Below are positions 1 through 8,504 of a stretch of 64,000 bases of DNA, one piece after another. Position 1 is the first letter of the stretch; each line of letters opens with the position of its first letter. Made by a program: the position numbers and the translations under genes. Under the pieces are notes generated by a model. That model saw only the letters and a program-made list of their open reading frames with translations. It ran no database searches and was not told the origin of the DNA. The DNA is from Hominenteromicrobium sp900549945 (GTDB taxonomy: Bacteria; Bacillota; Clostridia; Oscillospirales; Acutalibacteraceae): the NCBI GenBank assembly GCA_902472305.1, contig CABRNK010000004.1, positions 121,555 through 185,554 of the forward strand, read 5' to 3'.

Positions 1-177
1 GTGCCCCGCGTATCAGAGGCGGAGTACCGGCGCAGCGCGCTGGTTCACCGGTGTGTTGGAGCCTGCCCGGATTCCGAGCGGCTTGTGCAGACCGATACCG
101 CGGCGGGCTTTTGCGAGAGGCTGGGCTTTTGGCTGGGCGGCGGCGCATTTTTAACGCGGCCGTCGAAATGGTTTTAA
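1..177 (+). CDS. C-terminal fragment of an unidentified protein (5' end outside window)
   Basis: Frame 1 is open from the first base to a TAA at 175-177, giving 58 codons with no start of its own. The last residues include GFCERLGFWLGGGAF, which faintly recalls the final strand of GNAT acetyltransferases (an aromatic-rich ERLGF segment), but the fragment is too short to assign. The ferredoxin promoter follows about 50 bases downstream, so this is a separate upstream gene. Confidence 0.4.
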   Translation: MPRVSEAEYRRSALVHRCVGACPDSERLVQTDTAAGFCERLGFWLGGGAFLTRPSKWF

Positions 178-228
178 TCGGTATTGTAAATTTTCGGCAA
201 ACAGGCGCCCTCTGGGAACATTTTGTCC

Positions 229-256
229 TTGCATTTTTGCGGATTTGTGCTAGAAT
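229..256 (+). promoter_or_regulatory. Sigma-A promoter of the ferredoxin gene
   Basis: TTGCAT (229-234) and TAGAAT (251-256) are separated by 16 bases. A GGAGGTG ribosome site follows just before the ATG at 288, so the 5' leader is very short. Confidence 0.75.
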
Positions 257-287
257 GTAGGTATCAAATATATGGAGGTGTCCTGTT

Positions 288-458
288 ATGGCATATACAA
301 TCACAGACGCTTGCATCTCCTGCGGCGCGTGCGCGGACGCATGTCCGGTCAGCGCGATCTCCGAGGGCGACGGCAAGTATGTAATCGACGAGGCGACCTG
401 CATCGAGTGCGGTGCATGCGCCGATACGTGCCCTGTTTCCGCTCCGGAGCAGGCGTAA
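288..458 (+). CDS. 2[4Fe-4S] ferredoxin
   Basis: A 56-residue protein, too small for a 60-codon cut-off. It carries two clostridial-type cluster motifs, CISCGACADACP (Cys 9, 12, 15, 19) and CIECGACADTCP (Cys 38, 41, 44, 48), in the symmetric duplicated fold of low-potential electron carriers. Such ferredoxins shuttle electrons between pyruvate:ferredoxin oxidoreductase, hydrogenases and Rnf-type complexes in the cytoplasm of anaerobes. It starts at an ATG behind GGAGGTG, has its own promoter (229-256) and a terminator (475-511), so it is a single-gene, probably highly expressed unit. The identification is secure; the redox partner is not shown. Confidence 0.95.
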   Translation: MAYTITDACISCGACADACPVSAISEGDGKYVIDEATCIECGACADTCPVSAPEQA

Positions 459-474
459 TCGTTTGCAGAATCAG

Positions 475-511
475 AAAAGGGCTGACGCGTTCCGGCGGCA
501 GCTCCTTTTTT
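475..511 (+). terminator. Intrinsic terminator after ferredoxin
   Basis: AAAAGG, GCTG and CGC pair with GCG, CAGC and CCTTTTTT across a short loop, with single-base bulges, and end in a T-run. Confidence 0.75.
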
Positions 512-586
512 GTTTCGGCGGGCTTTCGGCCTGCGGGGAAACCGTGCGGCCGTTTCCGCCTATTTTGAGAACAAGGAGGATCCGCC

Positions 587-1324
587 ATGCGGGAAGGTGA
601 ACACTGGGAGCCGCTCTCGCCGGGCTGCCGCGTGCTGGTGAGCCGCGCGCACCGCTTTACAACCGATACGATTCTGCTCGCGCACTTTGCCGCGCCGAAA
701 AAGTGGGAGCGCTGCGCGGACCTCGGCACCGGCTGCGGGACGATCCCGCTGCTCTGGCACGCGCGGTACGCCCCGCGGGCGGTCACCGGCGTCGAGCTAG
801 ACGCCGACGCGCTGCGGCAGGCGCAGGCGTCCGTTGAGGAGAACGGGCTCGAGGGAAGCGTCACGATCCGAAGCGGCGACATCCGCAGCATCCGCGCCGT
901 TTTTCCGGAGCCGGTGCTCGACCTTGTCGCCTGCAACCCGCCGTACAAGGCGGTCGGCGCCGGCCTGCGCAATGCGGATGCGCGCCGGGAAAACGCGCGG
1001 CACGAGTGCACCTGTACGCTCGGGGACGTCGCGCGGGCCGCAAAGGCGGTGCTGCGCTTCGGCGGCAGGCTGTGCATCTGCCAGCGGCCCGAGCGGCTGA
1101 CGGACGCGATGGCGGCCTTTCGGGAAAACGGCGTGGAGCCGAAGCGGCTGCGGCTCGTGGAGCAGCGGCCGGGCAGTGCGCCGATGCTATTTCTGCTCGA
1201 GGGACGGCGCGGCGGCAAGCCGGGGCTTGCGCTTCTGCCCACGCTGCGCATTGAAGCGGCGGACGGCGGTTTCTCGCCCGAGATGCTCGAGATCTACGGC
1301 GATTACAAGACGGGACACACATAA
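587..1324 (+). CDS. tRNA1(Val) (adenine37-N6)-methyltransferase-like protein (TrmN6/YabB family)
   Basis: A 245-residue class I SAM-dependent methyltransferase. The glycine-rich SAM site DLGTGCGTIPLL is near residue 45 and the amino-methyltransferase motif NPPY (in ACNPPYKA) near residue 110, which is typical of N6-adenine enzymes. The family methylates A37 of certain tRNAs. The start ATG follows a perfect AAGGAGG at 573-579. The next gene is rsmI; in Bacillus and many Firmicutes yabB sits just upstream of the rsmI orthologue yabC, which supports the assignment. The small GIY-YIG gene often between the two is absent here. The tRNA substrate is inferred from family and context only. Confidence 0.85.
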   Translation: MREGEHWEPLSPGCRVLVSRAHRFTTDTILLAHFAAPKKWERCADLGTGCGTIPLLWHARYAPRAVTGVELDADALRQAQASVEENGLEGSVTIRSGDIRSIRAVFPEPVLDLVACNPPYKAVGAGLRNADARRENARHECTCTLGDVARAAKAVLRFGGRLCICQRPERLTDAMAAFRENGVEPKRLRLVEQRPGSAPMLFLLEGRRGGKPGLALLPTLRIEAADGGFSPEMLEIYGDYKTGHT

Positions 1325-1381
1325 CGGGCGCGGCGGGGCACAGGGCCCCGCACGGCAGCCCCAGTCAGGAACGGTGAAAAA

Positions 1382-2221
1382 ATGGAAAATAAACTCGAAA
1401 AGGCCGCGCTGTACGTGGTGGGCACGCCGATTGGCAATCTCTCGGATTTCTCGCCGCGCGCGGCTGAAACGCTGGCGGCGGTCGATTTCATCGCGGCGGA
1501 GGACACGCGCGTCACGGTGAAGCTCTTAAACCACTTCGGCATCAAAAAGCCGCTTGTCAGCTACTACGAGCACAACAAGCAGGAGAAGGGCAGCGTCATC
1601 GCGGACCGAATGGCCGCGGGCGAGACGTGCGCGCTTGTTTCCGACGCCGGCATGCCCGCGATCTCGGACCCCGGCGAGGATCTCGTCGCGCTGTGTGCGG
1701 CGCGCGGCATCCCGGTGTACGTCGTGCCCGGCCCGAGCGCGGTCGTTTCGGCGCTCGCGGTTTCGGGCCTGCCGACGGGCCGCTTCACGTTCGAGGGCTT
1801 TCTGAGCGTCAACAAAAAGAGCCGGCGCGAGCACCTCGAATCGCTGCGGGGAGAGGCGCGCACAATGGTCTTTTATGAGGCGCCGCACAAGCTGCTCAAC
1901 ACCTTGCAGGATATGGAAGCGGCGTTCGGCGACCGGCGTATCGCTCTCGTGCGGGAGATCACAAAGCTCCACGAGCAGTGCATCCGCACGACGCTCTCGG
2001 CCGCGGCGGCCTACTACGCCGAAACGCCGCCGAAGGGCGAGTTTGTGCTCGTAATCGAGGGCGCAAAGCCCGCCGAAAAGCGGGAGATGACGCTCGAGGA
2101 CGCCGTGGCGCTCGCGCGGGCCGCAATGGAAAATGGCAGCGCGGCATCCGATGCGGCGAAGGAGGCGGCGCGGCTCTCGGGCTTCAAAAAGGGCGAGATC
2201 TACAGGCGCTTGATGGAATAA
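1382..2221 (+). CDS. rsmI: 16S rRNA (cytidine1402-2'-O)-methyltransferase RsmI
   Basis: A 279-residue tetrapyrrole-methylase-fold enzyme that 2'-O-methylates C1402 in the ribosomal P site. Family features are the N-terminal VVGTPIGNLSDFS, AAEDTRVT near residue 40, the VSDAGMPAISDPG loop near residue 88, and FEGFL near residue 138. Length is normal. The ATG at 1382 lies 57 bases after the TrmN6-like gene and the two probably share a transcript. The start codon is preceded by a weak GGTGAAAA rather than a strong ribosome site. Confidence 0.93.
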   Translation: MENKLEKAALYVVGTPIGNLSDFSPRAAETLAAVDFIAAEDTRVTVKLLNHFGIKKPLVSYYEHNKQEKGSVIADRMAAGETCALVSDAGMPAISDPGEDLVALCAARGIPVYVVPGPSAVVSALAVSGLPTGRFTFEGFLSVNKKSRREHLESLRGEARTMVFYEAPHKLLNTLQDMEAAFGDRRIALVREITKLHEQCIRTTLSAAAAYYAETPPKGEFVLVIEGAKPAEKREMTLEDAVALARAAMENGSAASDAAKEAARLSGFKKGEIYRRLME

Positions 2222-2327
2222 AGGCGGCGCGCGGCGGGGGACCCTGCGGGTGCGGCGGAGGGAGAGCCCGCGGTGAGGCGGGCTTCAGGCGAGGGGCGGC
2301 ATGCCCCGAAAGGCGGTGGTGACCGGT

Positions 2328-2990
2328 ATGAAACGGATCTTAGTGGTCGATGACGACCAGCACATCGGAAATCTTCTGGAGGAGGCGCTCCGGGCGGAGG
2401 GCTACGGCGTTTCGCGCGCGTACTCCGGCACCGAGGCGCAGCTCCTTCTGGAGAGGGAAAAGCCCGACCTCGTTTTGCTCGACCTGATGCTGCCCGGCCT
2501 CTCGGGCGAGGCGCTGCTGCCGCGGCTTTCGGGCATCCCGGTGATCGTCGTCAGCGCGAAGGCCGGCGTGGACGACAAGGTGAAGCTGCTGCTCGGCGGG
2601 GCGGCGGACTACGTGACGAAGCCGTTCGTTCTGCGTGAGCTGCTCGCGCGGGTCGCGGTGCAGCTGCGCGCCGCGCCGGGCGCGGACGCCGCGGTGCTCT
2701 CCGCCGGCGGTCTGCGGCTCGACGTGGGCGCGCATGCGCTGACCGTCGACGGCGCGCCCGTGCGGCTGACGAAAACCGAATACGCCATTTTGAAGCTCCT
2801 GATGCAGAACGCGGACCGCGCGGTTTCGAAATCCGTGATTCTCGACCGCATCAGCCTAGACACGCCCGACTGCACCGACGCGTCCTTGAAGCAGCACGTC
2901 AGCAACCTGCGCCGCAAGCTGCGCGAGGCCGGCGGGCGGGAATACGTCGAAGCCGTGTGGGGCATCGGCTTCCGGCTTGCCGCCGGCTGA
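2328..2990 (+). CDS. OmpR-family response regulator
   Basis: A 220-residue regulator with an N-terminal receiver domain (acidic DDD at residues 8-10, phospho-acceptor Asp52 in LLDLMLPG, TKPF lysine near residue 100) and a C-terminal winged helix (LTKTEYAILKLL, then VSNLRRKL and VWGIGFRL). The internal ATG at 2328 is chosen over one at 2301 because the receiver fold begins there. It heads a run with an ABC transporter and a histidine kinase on the same strand, the arrangement of envelope-stress or antimicrobial-peptide detoxification modules. It most likely controls that transporter. Confidence 0.9.
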   Translation: MKRILVVDDDQHIGNLLEEALRAEGYGVSRAYSGTEAQLLLEREKPDLVLLDLMLPGLSGEALLPRLSGIPVIVVSAKAGVDDKVKLLLGGAADYVTKPFVLRELLARVAVQLRAAPGADAAVLSAGGLRLDVGAHALTVDGAPVRLTKTEYAILKLLMQNADRAVSKSVILDRISLDTPDCTDASLKQHVSNLRRKLREAGGREYVEAVWGIGFRLAAG

Positions 2991-3029
2991 AATCTTTTCT
3001 TTTTCTTTACGCTTTTCTTGACCGCCCGC

Positions 3030-3050
3030 TTTACCCTTTCACGGTAAAAT
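3030..3050 (+). promoter_or_regulatory. Inverted repeat overlapping a likely -10 box before the ABC genes
   Basis: TTTACC (3030-3035) and GGTAAA (3043-3048) form an inverted repeat with a 7-base centre, and TAAAAT at 3045-3050 can serve as a -10. A TTGACC lies 21 bases further upstream, too far for a good promoter. This may be the binding site of the adjacent response regulator. Confidence 0.4.
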
Positions 3051-3082
3051 GGCCTAAAGAAAAGGAAAGGAGCAATTTTTGG

Positions 3083-3997
3083 ATGGAATACTGTTTGGAA
3101 ACGCACGTGCTCTGCAAGGAATACGGGCGCTTTAAGGCGCTCGACAACCTGACGATGCACGTCCCGAAGGGGTCGATTTACGGCTTTGTCGGCAAAAACG
3201 GCGCGGGCAAAACGACGCTGATCCGGCTGATCTGCGGCCTGCAGGCGCCGAGCGCGGGGAGTTACTTCCTCTGCGGCGTGCCGAACACGCAGAAAGCGGT
3301 CTGCGCGGTGCGCCGCCGCATGGGGGCGGTCGTCGAAACGCCGTCGATCTACATGGATCTGCCCGCCGAAGAAAACCTCCGGCAGCAGTACCGCGTGCTT
3401 GGGCTGCCGTCGTTCTCGGGCATCCCCGCGCTGCTCGAGCTTGTGGGGCTCGGGGACACCGGAAAAAAGAAGGCGAAGCACTTTTCGCTCGGTATGCGCC
3501 AGCGGCTCGGCATCGCGATGGCGCTCGCGGGCGACCCCGATTTCCTCGTGCTCGACGAGCCGACAAACGGCCTCGACCCGCAGGGCATCATCGAGGTGCG
3601 CGAGCTGATTTTGAAGCTGAACCGGGAGTTCGGCATCACGGTTTTGATCTCGAGCCACATCCTCGGCGAGCTCTCGAAGCTCGCGACGCACTACGGCTTT
3701 ATCGACGGCGGCCGCATGGTGAAGGAGATCAGTGCCGAGGCGCTCGAGGCCGCCTGCCGCAAATGCGCGCGGCTCACGGTCAGCGACGTGCGGGCGCTTG
3801 CGCGTGTGCTGGACCGGCTGGGGCTTGAATACCAGATTATCTCCGAAACGCAGGCCGATGTTTTCGGCACGGTAAACGTCACGCAGCTCACGCTCGCGCT
3901 CGCAGAGGAAAACTGCGAGGTCACCACGATGCAGGAGCGCGACGAAAGCCTCGAGAGCTACTATGTGAATCTGGTGGGAGGTGAGCGGGGTGAATAA
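3083..3997 (+). CDS. ABC transporter ATP-binding protein (antimicrobial-peptide type)
   Basis: A 304-residue ATPase. Walker A is GKNGAGKTT (residues 37-45), the signature is SLGMRQRLG, and Walker B with D-loop is FLVLDEPTNGLDP. The extended C-terminal region after the ATPase core resembles BcrA/LanF-type subunits that export or protect against peptide antibiotics. The ATG at 3083 has GGAAAGGAG just upstream. The reading frame extends further 5' but that part is not protein-like. It overlaps the permease gene by 8 bases, so the two are translationally coupled. Confidence 0.92.
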   Translation: MEYCLETHVLCKEYGRFKALDNLTMHVPKGSIYGFVGKNGAGKTTLIRLICGLQAPSAGSYFLCGVPNTQKAVCAVRRRMGAVVETPSIYMDLPAEENLRQQYRVLGLPSFSGIPALLELVGLGDTGKKKAKHFSLGMRQRLGIAMALAGDPDFLVLDEPTNGLDPQGIIEVRELILKLNREFGITVLISSHILGELSKLATHYGFIDGGRMVKEISAEALEAACRKCARLTVSDVRALARVLDRLGLEYQIISETQADVFGTVNVTQLTLALAEENCEVTTMQERDESLESYYVNLVGGERGE

Positions 3998-4835
3998 ACT
4001 GCTTTCCGCGGATTTCACGCGGCTTTGGAAAAACAAGGTGTTTTGGCTCGGCGCGGCATGTATGGCGCTGCTTGCGTGCTGGATAATCTGCATCGGTTAC
4101 GGGCAGAATGTCCGATGGGCAGACGACGACATCGGTTTTGAGCCGAACCGGCTGGATGCGTATCTGTTTCAGTTTGCGCCGATGATCGGCGGCTTTGCGG
4201 CGGTCATCATCAGCCTGTTCCTCGGAGCGGACTACAGCGACGGAACGATCCGCAACAAGCTGATCGTCGGCAGCCGCCGCAGGGACATCTATCTCTCCAA
4301 TTTGGTCGTCTGCACGGCGGCGAGCCTGATTTGCATGGCGGCATATCTGATCTGCGCATTTGCGGTCGGCATCCCGCTGCTCGGTGTGCCGACCGCCGAC
4401 GCCCGCATGGTGCTGGCCTGCATTCTGCTCTGCGTCCTGTTCACCACAGCGTTTTCCTCTATTTTTACGATGCTGGGCATGCTCAACCACAACCGGGCTG
4501 GCGCGGCGGTGCTCGCGATCCTCGTCTTTCTGGCGCTCCTGTTTGCGGCGAGCTACTGCTATAATCTGCTGCAAATTCCCGAGATGTCGTCTGCCGCGAT
4601 CTTTACGGCGAACGGCATGGAGGTTGGCGACCCGCAGCCGAATCCGGATTATGTCGAGGGCGAAATGCGGAACGCGCTGCAATTTATTGTCGATTTTCTG
4701 CCGGCCGGGCAGGGCATTCTGATTGCGAGCTATGAGGGGGTGCACCTGTGGCAGATGGGGGGTTACTCCGTGCTGATCACAGCGGCAACGACGCTTCTGG
4801 GCCTTTTCGGCTTCAGCCGGAAGGACATCAAATAA
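3990..4835 (+). CDS. ABC transporter permease
   Basis: About 281 residues with six predicted membrane segments, starting with a helix near residues 18-38 and ending near the C-terminus. It has the ABC-2 type layout that partners BcrA-like ATPases. Two in-frame GTG starts exist, 3981 and 3990; the second is better spaced from GGGAGGTG at 3975-3982. There is no enzymatic domain. With the ATPase and the flanking two-component system it probably forms a membrane complex that removes or senses a cell-envelope-active compound. Confidence 0.85.
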   Translation: MNKLLSADFTRLWKNKVFWLGAACMALLACWIICIGYGQNVRWADDDIGFEPNRLDAYLFQFAPMIGGFAAVIISLFLGADYSDGTIRNKLIVGSRRRDIYLSNLVVCTAASLICMAAYLICAFAVGIPLLGVPTADARMVLACILLCVLFTTAFSSIFTMLGMLNHNRAGAAVLAILVFLALLFAASYCYNLLQIPEMSSAAIFTANGMEVGDPQPNPDYVEGEMRNALQFIVDFLPAGQGILIASYEGVHLWQMGGYSVLITAATTLLGLFGFSRKDIK

Positions 4836-4857
4836 CATAGGAGAGGGGCTGGATTCC

Positions 4858-5754
4858 GTGGAATGGATTTTATGGGCGGCTGCCGTCCTGCTGACTGCCG
4901 TTGTACTGGCGCTTGCCGTAAAGATACACCTGCTGCGCAGGTCTGCGCGGGAGATCGCGGCGGGGCTCTCCATGCGGCTTTCCACGGATACGAACACGCT
5001 GATCGGCATCTCCTCCCGCGACCGCGCGATGCGCGCGCTGGCTGAAAGTATCAACACCGATCTGCGCGCCCTGCGCCGGGAGCGCCGCCGTTTGCAGCAG
5101 GGGGACCGCGAGCTGCGCGAGGCCGTGACGAACATCTCGCACGACCTGCGCACGCCGCTCACCGCCGTCTGCGGTTACCTCGAGCTTTTGGAGCGGGAGG
5201 AAAAATCCGCCGCGGCCGCGCGCTACGTCGGTTTGATACAGAACCGCGCCGCGGCGCTCACGGGGATGACCGAGGAGCTGTTCCGCTACTCGCTCCTGCT
5301 CGCCGACGATGTGCTCGAGCCGCAGCCGGTCGTCTTAAACCGCGTGCTCGAGGAAAGCCTCCTCGCGCAGTACGGCGCGTTTCGGGCGCGCGGGCTGGAG
5401 CCGGCCGTGCGGCTGCCGCAGGCGCCGGTTTGCCGCCGGCTCGACCCCGGCGCGCTCGGCCGCATTTTCGACAACATCCTCTCGAACGCGCTCAAATACG
5501 CCGAGGGGGATCTCGCGGTGACGCTTCTGCCGGACGGCACGGCCGAATTTACGAACACGGCGCGCGGCCTGACGCAGACCGAGGTGGGCCGCCTGTTCGA
5601 CCGGTTCTACACGGTGGAATCGGGCCGCAGCGCGACGGGGCTCGGCCTCTCGATCGCCCGGCTTCTGGCCGAGCGCATGGGCGGCGAGATCGGCGCGGAA
5701 TACGGCGGAGAAAGGCTGACCGTGCGCGTCCGCTTCCCGGAAACAGGGGCATAA
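4858..5754 (+). CDS. Sensor histidine kinase
   Basis: A 298-residue kinase with one N-terminal membrane helix (about residues 3-22) and almost no extracellular part. It has an H-box SHDLRTPL with phospho-acceptor His95, an N-box FDNILSNALKYA and a G-box TGLGLSIARLL. Kinases with so little outside the membrane usually sense through a partner transporter, and here the ABC permease is directly upstream. It starts at GTG 4858 behind GGAGAGGGG. It is the cognate kinase of the response regulator at 2328, closing a regulator-ABC-kinase operon that ends in a strong terminator. Confidence 0.9.
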   Translation: MEWILWAAAVLLTAVVLALAVKIHLLRRSAREIAAGLSMRLSTDTNTLIGISSRDRAMRALAESINTDLRALRRERRRLQQGDRELREAVTNISHDLRTPLTAVCGYLELLEREEKSAAAARYVGLIQNRAAALTGMTEELFRYSLLLADDVLEPQPVVLNRVLEESLLAQYGAFRARGLEPAVRLPQAPVCRRLDPGALGRIFDNILSNALKYAEGDLAVTLLPDGTAEFTNTARGLTQTEVGRLFDRFYTVESGRSATGLGLSIARLLAERMGGEIGAEYGGERLTVRVRFPETGA

Positions 5755-5768
5755 ATAAAGGAATAAAA

Positions 5769-5811
5769 AAGGCGCTGCGTTTCTCCCATTGCGGATGAAA
5801 CGCAGCGCCTT
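5769..5811. terminator. Bidirectional terminator between kinase and membrane protein
   Basis: GGCGCTGCGTTTC (5771-5783) pairs perfectly with GAAACGCAGCGCC (5797-5809), with A-rich sequence on the left and T-rich sequence on the right. It serves the convergent genes on either side. Confidence 0.88.
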
Positions 5812-5817
5812 GCGCTT

Positions 5818-6273
5818 TTATTTTTCCTCCGGTGCATCCGGGCTTTCCGGCGCTTTCGGCTGCTTCCAGTTGCGCCACGCGCCGATGACGTAGATGCTCG
5901 GGATCAGGAGCACGAGGATGCAGGTGCAGATTTCAGCGACATTCACGATCAGAGAGGAAAGCGCGAGGTCGAGCACGTCGCCGGCAGTAATCACAAAAAT
6001 CGCGATGCCGAGGACGAAGCACAGCCCCATGCTGTTCGGCCGGTCGGCCCGCAGCATGCCGAGCCAGCCTGCCGCGACGAAGAGCAGCGGCACCAAAACG
6101 GCGAAGGTGACGGATAAAAACGGATACGGCGACGCGAGCCGGTCTGCAAGGCCGAATTCCTCGGCGGCCTCCGCGCTCGTGAACGAGAGCACGACGGAGA
6201 GCAAAGACGCCGCGCCGTATAAAATGAACAGCACGCTGCTGATTTTTACAAGAATATGTCCTCTGGTTTTCAT
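5818..6273 (-). CDS. Four-helix membrane protein of unknown function
   Basis: About 151 residues with four hydrophobic segments and a charged, proline-rich C-terminal tail ending in APEEK. The ATG at 6273 is preferred to an upstream TTG at 6303 because the protein begins with a normal amphipathic start there. No family is recognised. It is transcribed against the kinase operon and diverges from the GH127 gene. Confidence 0.65.
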   Translation of the reverse strand: MKTRGHILVKISSVLFILYGAASLLSVVLSFTSAEAAEEFGLADRLASPYPFLSVTFAVLVPLLFVAAGWLGMLRADRPNSMGLCFVLGIAIFVITAGDVLDLALSSLIVNVAEICTCILVLLIPSIYVIGAWRNWKQPKAPESPDAPEEK

Positions 6274-6399
6274 AGCTTGGCCACGGCCTTTCCGAATCGG
6301 CAAAGCGCTTTGAGGCGCGCCCGGGTCCGTTATTTTTCAATCTGTCTTGATTGTACCCGCTGGCTGAAAAAAATGCAACCGTTTTTTTGTGAAAAAGAC

Positions 6400-6428
6400 T
6401 TGCAAAGCCCGTGGAAGTGTGCTATAAA
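6400..6428 (+). promoter_or_regulatory. Promoter of the GH127 gene
   Basis: TTGCAA (6400-6405) and TATAAA (6423-6428) with a 17-base spacer. Transcription would start about 70 bases before the coding region. Confidence 0.7.
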
Positions 6429-6506
6429 AGATGTACGGACAACTTACCGCATCTTTTGGAAAGAAGTTAAAGAAAGGCCGGGGCCGAAATATCTGCCCCG
6501 GGACAA

Positions 6507-8444
6507 ATGGTGGTCAACATGAAAAGCAATCGAATTTCCCTCAAGGCATTCCGCGCGGACGACAGCTTTGCCGGCCGCGTGCAGAAGCTCGTGCGCGAGG
6601 AGGTTCTGCCCTATCAGTACAAGATTTTGAACGACGAGATGCCGGACGTGGAGAAGAGCCACGCCATCGAGAACATCCGCCTCGCGGCGAAGAAGCTCAA
6701 GGGCGGCGATGTGAAGCCCGAGGAATTTTACGGCATGGTGTTTCAGGACAGCGACGTCGCGAAGTGGATCGAGGCGGCGGCGTACGCCCTCGCGGCCGGC
6801 GAGAACCCCGAGCTCGAAAAGGCCGTGGACGATGTGATCGCGCTGTACGGCGAATCCCAGCATGAGGACGGCTATGTCAACTCGTATTTCACGGTCAAGG
6901 CGCCGGACAAGATGTGGACGAATATGCGCGAGGCGCACGAGCTCTACTGCGCCGGCCACATGATGGAGGCCGCCGCCGCGTACTATAATGTGACCGGCAA
7001 GCGCAGCCTGCTCGACATCATGGCGAAAAATGCGGACTGCATCTACGAGCAGTTTATGAAGAAGAACACGCGCGCATGCCCCGGCCACCCCGAGGTGGAG
7101 CTCGCGCTGATGCGCCTGTGGCGCGCCACGGGCGACGAGAAGTATAAGGCGCTCGCCAAGCACTTTGTCGACGTGCGCGGCGAGGCCCCGAACTACTTCA
7201 TGGAGGAGGAAAAGGGCCGCGGCTGGAACGTCTGGACCGGCACGGTCGAGCTCAACACCGATTACACGCAGAGCACGCTGCCGGTGCGCGAGCAGAAGGA
7301 CGCCGTCGGCCACGCCGTCCGCGCCGTGTACCTCTACACCGGCATGGCGGACGTCGCGAAAGAGACGGGAGACGAGGCGCTGCTTGCGGCCTGCCGCCGT
7401 CTTTGGGACAGCATCACGCAGCGCCGCATGTACGTCACGGGCGGCATCGGCTCCACCTTTATGGGCGAGGCGTTCACGGTCGACTACGACCTGCCGAACG
7501 ACACGGTGTACGCCGAGACCTGCGCCTCGATTGGCCTGATGTTCTTCGCGAAGCAGATGCTCGAGAACGAACACCGCGGCGTGTACGGCGACGTGATGGA
7601 GCGCGCGTTCCACAACACGGTGCTCGCCGGCATGCAGCTCGACGGCAAACGCTTTTTCTACGTCAACCCGCTCGAGTCGGTTCCGGGCGTTTCCGGCGTC
7701 GCGGTCACGCATAGGCAGGACCTGCCCGTGCGCCCGCAGTGGTACGCTTGTGCCTGCTGCCCGCCGAATGTCGCGCGCGTCGTCTCCTCCCTCGGTGAAT
7801 ACGCCTACAGCGAGAACGACGAAGCGTTCTTTATCGATCTGTTCGTCGGCGGCACGGTCGAGACGCAGAAGGGCATCGTCCTCACCTGCAAGACCGATTT
7901 CCCGCATGGCGGCACGGCGGTGTACACGGTTTCCGGCGCGGCGGAGACGACGCTCGCGGTCCGCATCCCGGCGTGGAGCGAGCACACAACGCTCTGCGTC
8001 AACGGGGAGGCGGTTGACCGCGCCGCCGTGACCGAGGACGGCTACGCCTATGTGCGGCGCGCATGGCAGGACGGCGACACGCTCGAGCTCTCGCTCGATA
8101 TGACGCCGCACGTCGTCTACGCCTCGCCGAAGGTTGCGGCCGATACCGGCAAGGCCTGCGTCCAGCGCGGCGCGCTCGTCTACTGCGCGGAGGAGGCTGA
8201 CAACGGCCCCGTGCTCCCGCTCTGCATCCGCGACGGCGCCGAGCCGAAAGCGCTCGCCTTCGAGCCGGAGACGCTCGGCGGCATTGTGCCGGTCACGATC
8301 GCGGGCTGTGCGGTGCAGGAAAGCGGCGCGCTGTATTCCACCAAAAAGCCGGTGCTTGTGGAAAAGGAGATCCGCCTGATCCCGTACTACACGTGGGCGA
8401 ACCGCGGCGAGAACCAGATGCGCGTCTGGCTGCCGGTCAAATAA
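6507..8444 (+). CDS. Beta-L-arabinofuranosidase, glycoside hydrolase family 127
   Basis: A 645-residue cytoplasmic enzyme with no signal peptide. It keeps the family's full catalytic set: Glu337 and Cys339 in YAETCASIG, and Cys417/Cys418 in ACACCPPN. In the founding enzyme HypBA1 the equivalent Glu and three Cys bind zinc and one Cys is the nucleophile. The opening ...DEMPDVEKSHAIENIR and MVFQDSDVAKWIEA segments also fit. It would release beta-L-arabinofuranose from short plant-derived oligosaccharides after uptake. An alternative ATG lies at 6519; neither has a clear ribosome site. No sugar transporter or other arabinan gene is adjacent. Confidence 0.93.
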   Translation: MVVNMKSNRISLKAFRADDSFAGRVQKLVREEVLPYQYKILNDEMPDVEKSHAIENIRLAAKKLKGGDVKPEEFYGMVFQDSDVAKWIEAAAYALAAGENPELEKAVDDVIALYGESQHEDGYVNSYFTVKAPDKMWTNMREAHELYCAGHMMEAAAAYYNVTGKRSLLDIMAKNADCIYEQFMKKNTRACPGHPEVELALMRLWRATGDEKYKALAKHFVDVRGEAPNYFMEEEKGRGWNVWTGTVELNTDYTQSTLPVREQKDAVGHAVRAVYLYTGMADVAKETGDEALLAACRRLWDSITQRRMYVTGGIGSTFMGEAFTVDYDLPNDTVYAETCASIGLMFFAKQMLENEHRGVYGDVMERAFHNTVLAGMQLDGKRFFYVNPLESVPGVSGVAVTHRQDLPVRPQWYACACCPPNVARVVSSLGEYAYSENDEAFFIDLFVGGTVETQKGIVLTCKTDFPHGGTAVYTVSGAAETTLAVRIPAWSEHTTLCVNGEAVDRAAVTEDGYAYVRRAWQDGDTLELSLDMTPHVVYASPKVAADTGKACVQRGALVYCAEEADNGPVLPLCIRDGAEPKALAFEPETLGGIVPVTIAGCAVQESGALYSTKKPVLVEKEIRLIPYYTWANRGENQMRVWLPVK

Positions 8445-8460
8445 AAATCGCATAAAAGCC

Positions 8461-8494
8461 AAAAGCCGCCTCGGTGCATGCCGGGGCGGCTTTT
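8461..8494. terminator. Bidirectional terminator after GH127
   Basis: AAAAGCCGCC plus CGG pairs with CCG plus GGCGGCTTTT around a TGCATG loop. It is flanked by A and T runs and also serves the pseudogene on the other strand. Confidence 0.85.
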
Positions 8495-8504
8495 CCTGTG
8501 CTTT

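Noticed and set aside
6444..8462. 672-codon open frame on the minus strand across GH127
   Set aside because: It is antisense to a gene with a complete catalytic set; long antisense frames are expected at high GC with this codon use, and it lacks domain-like sequence.
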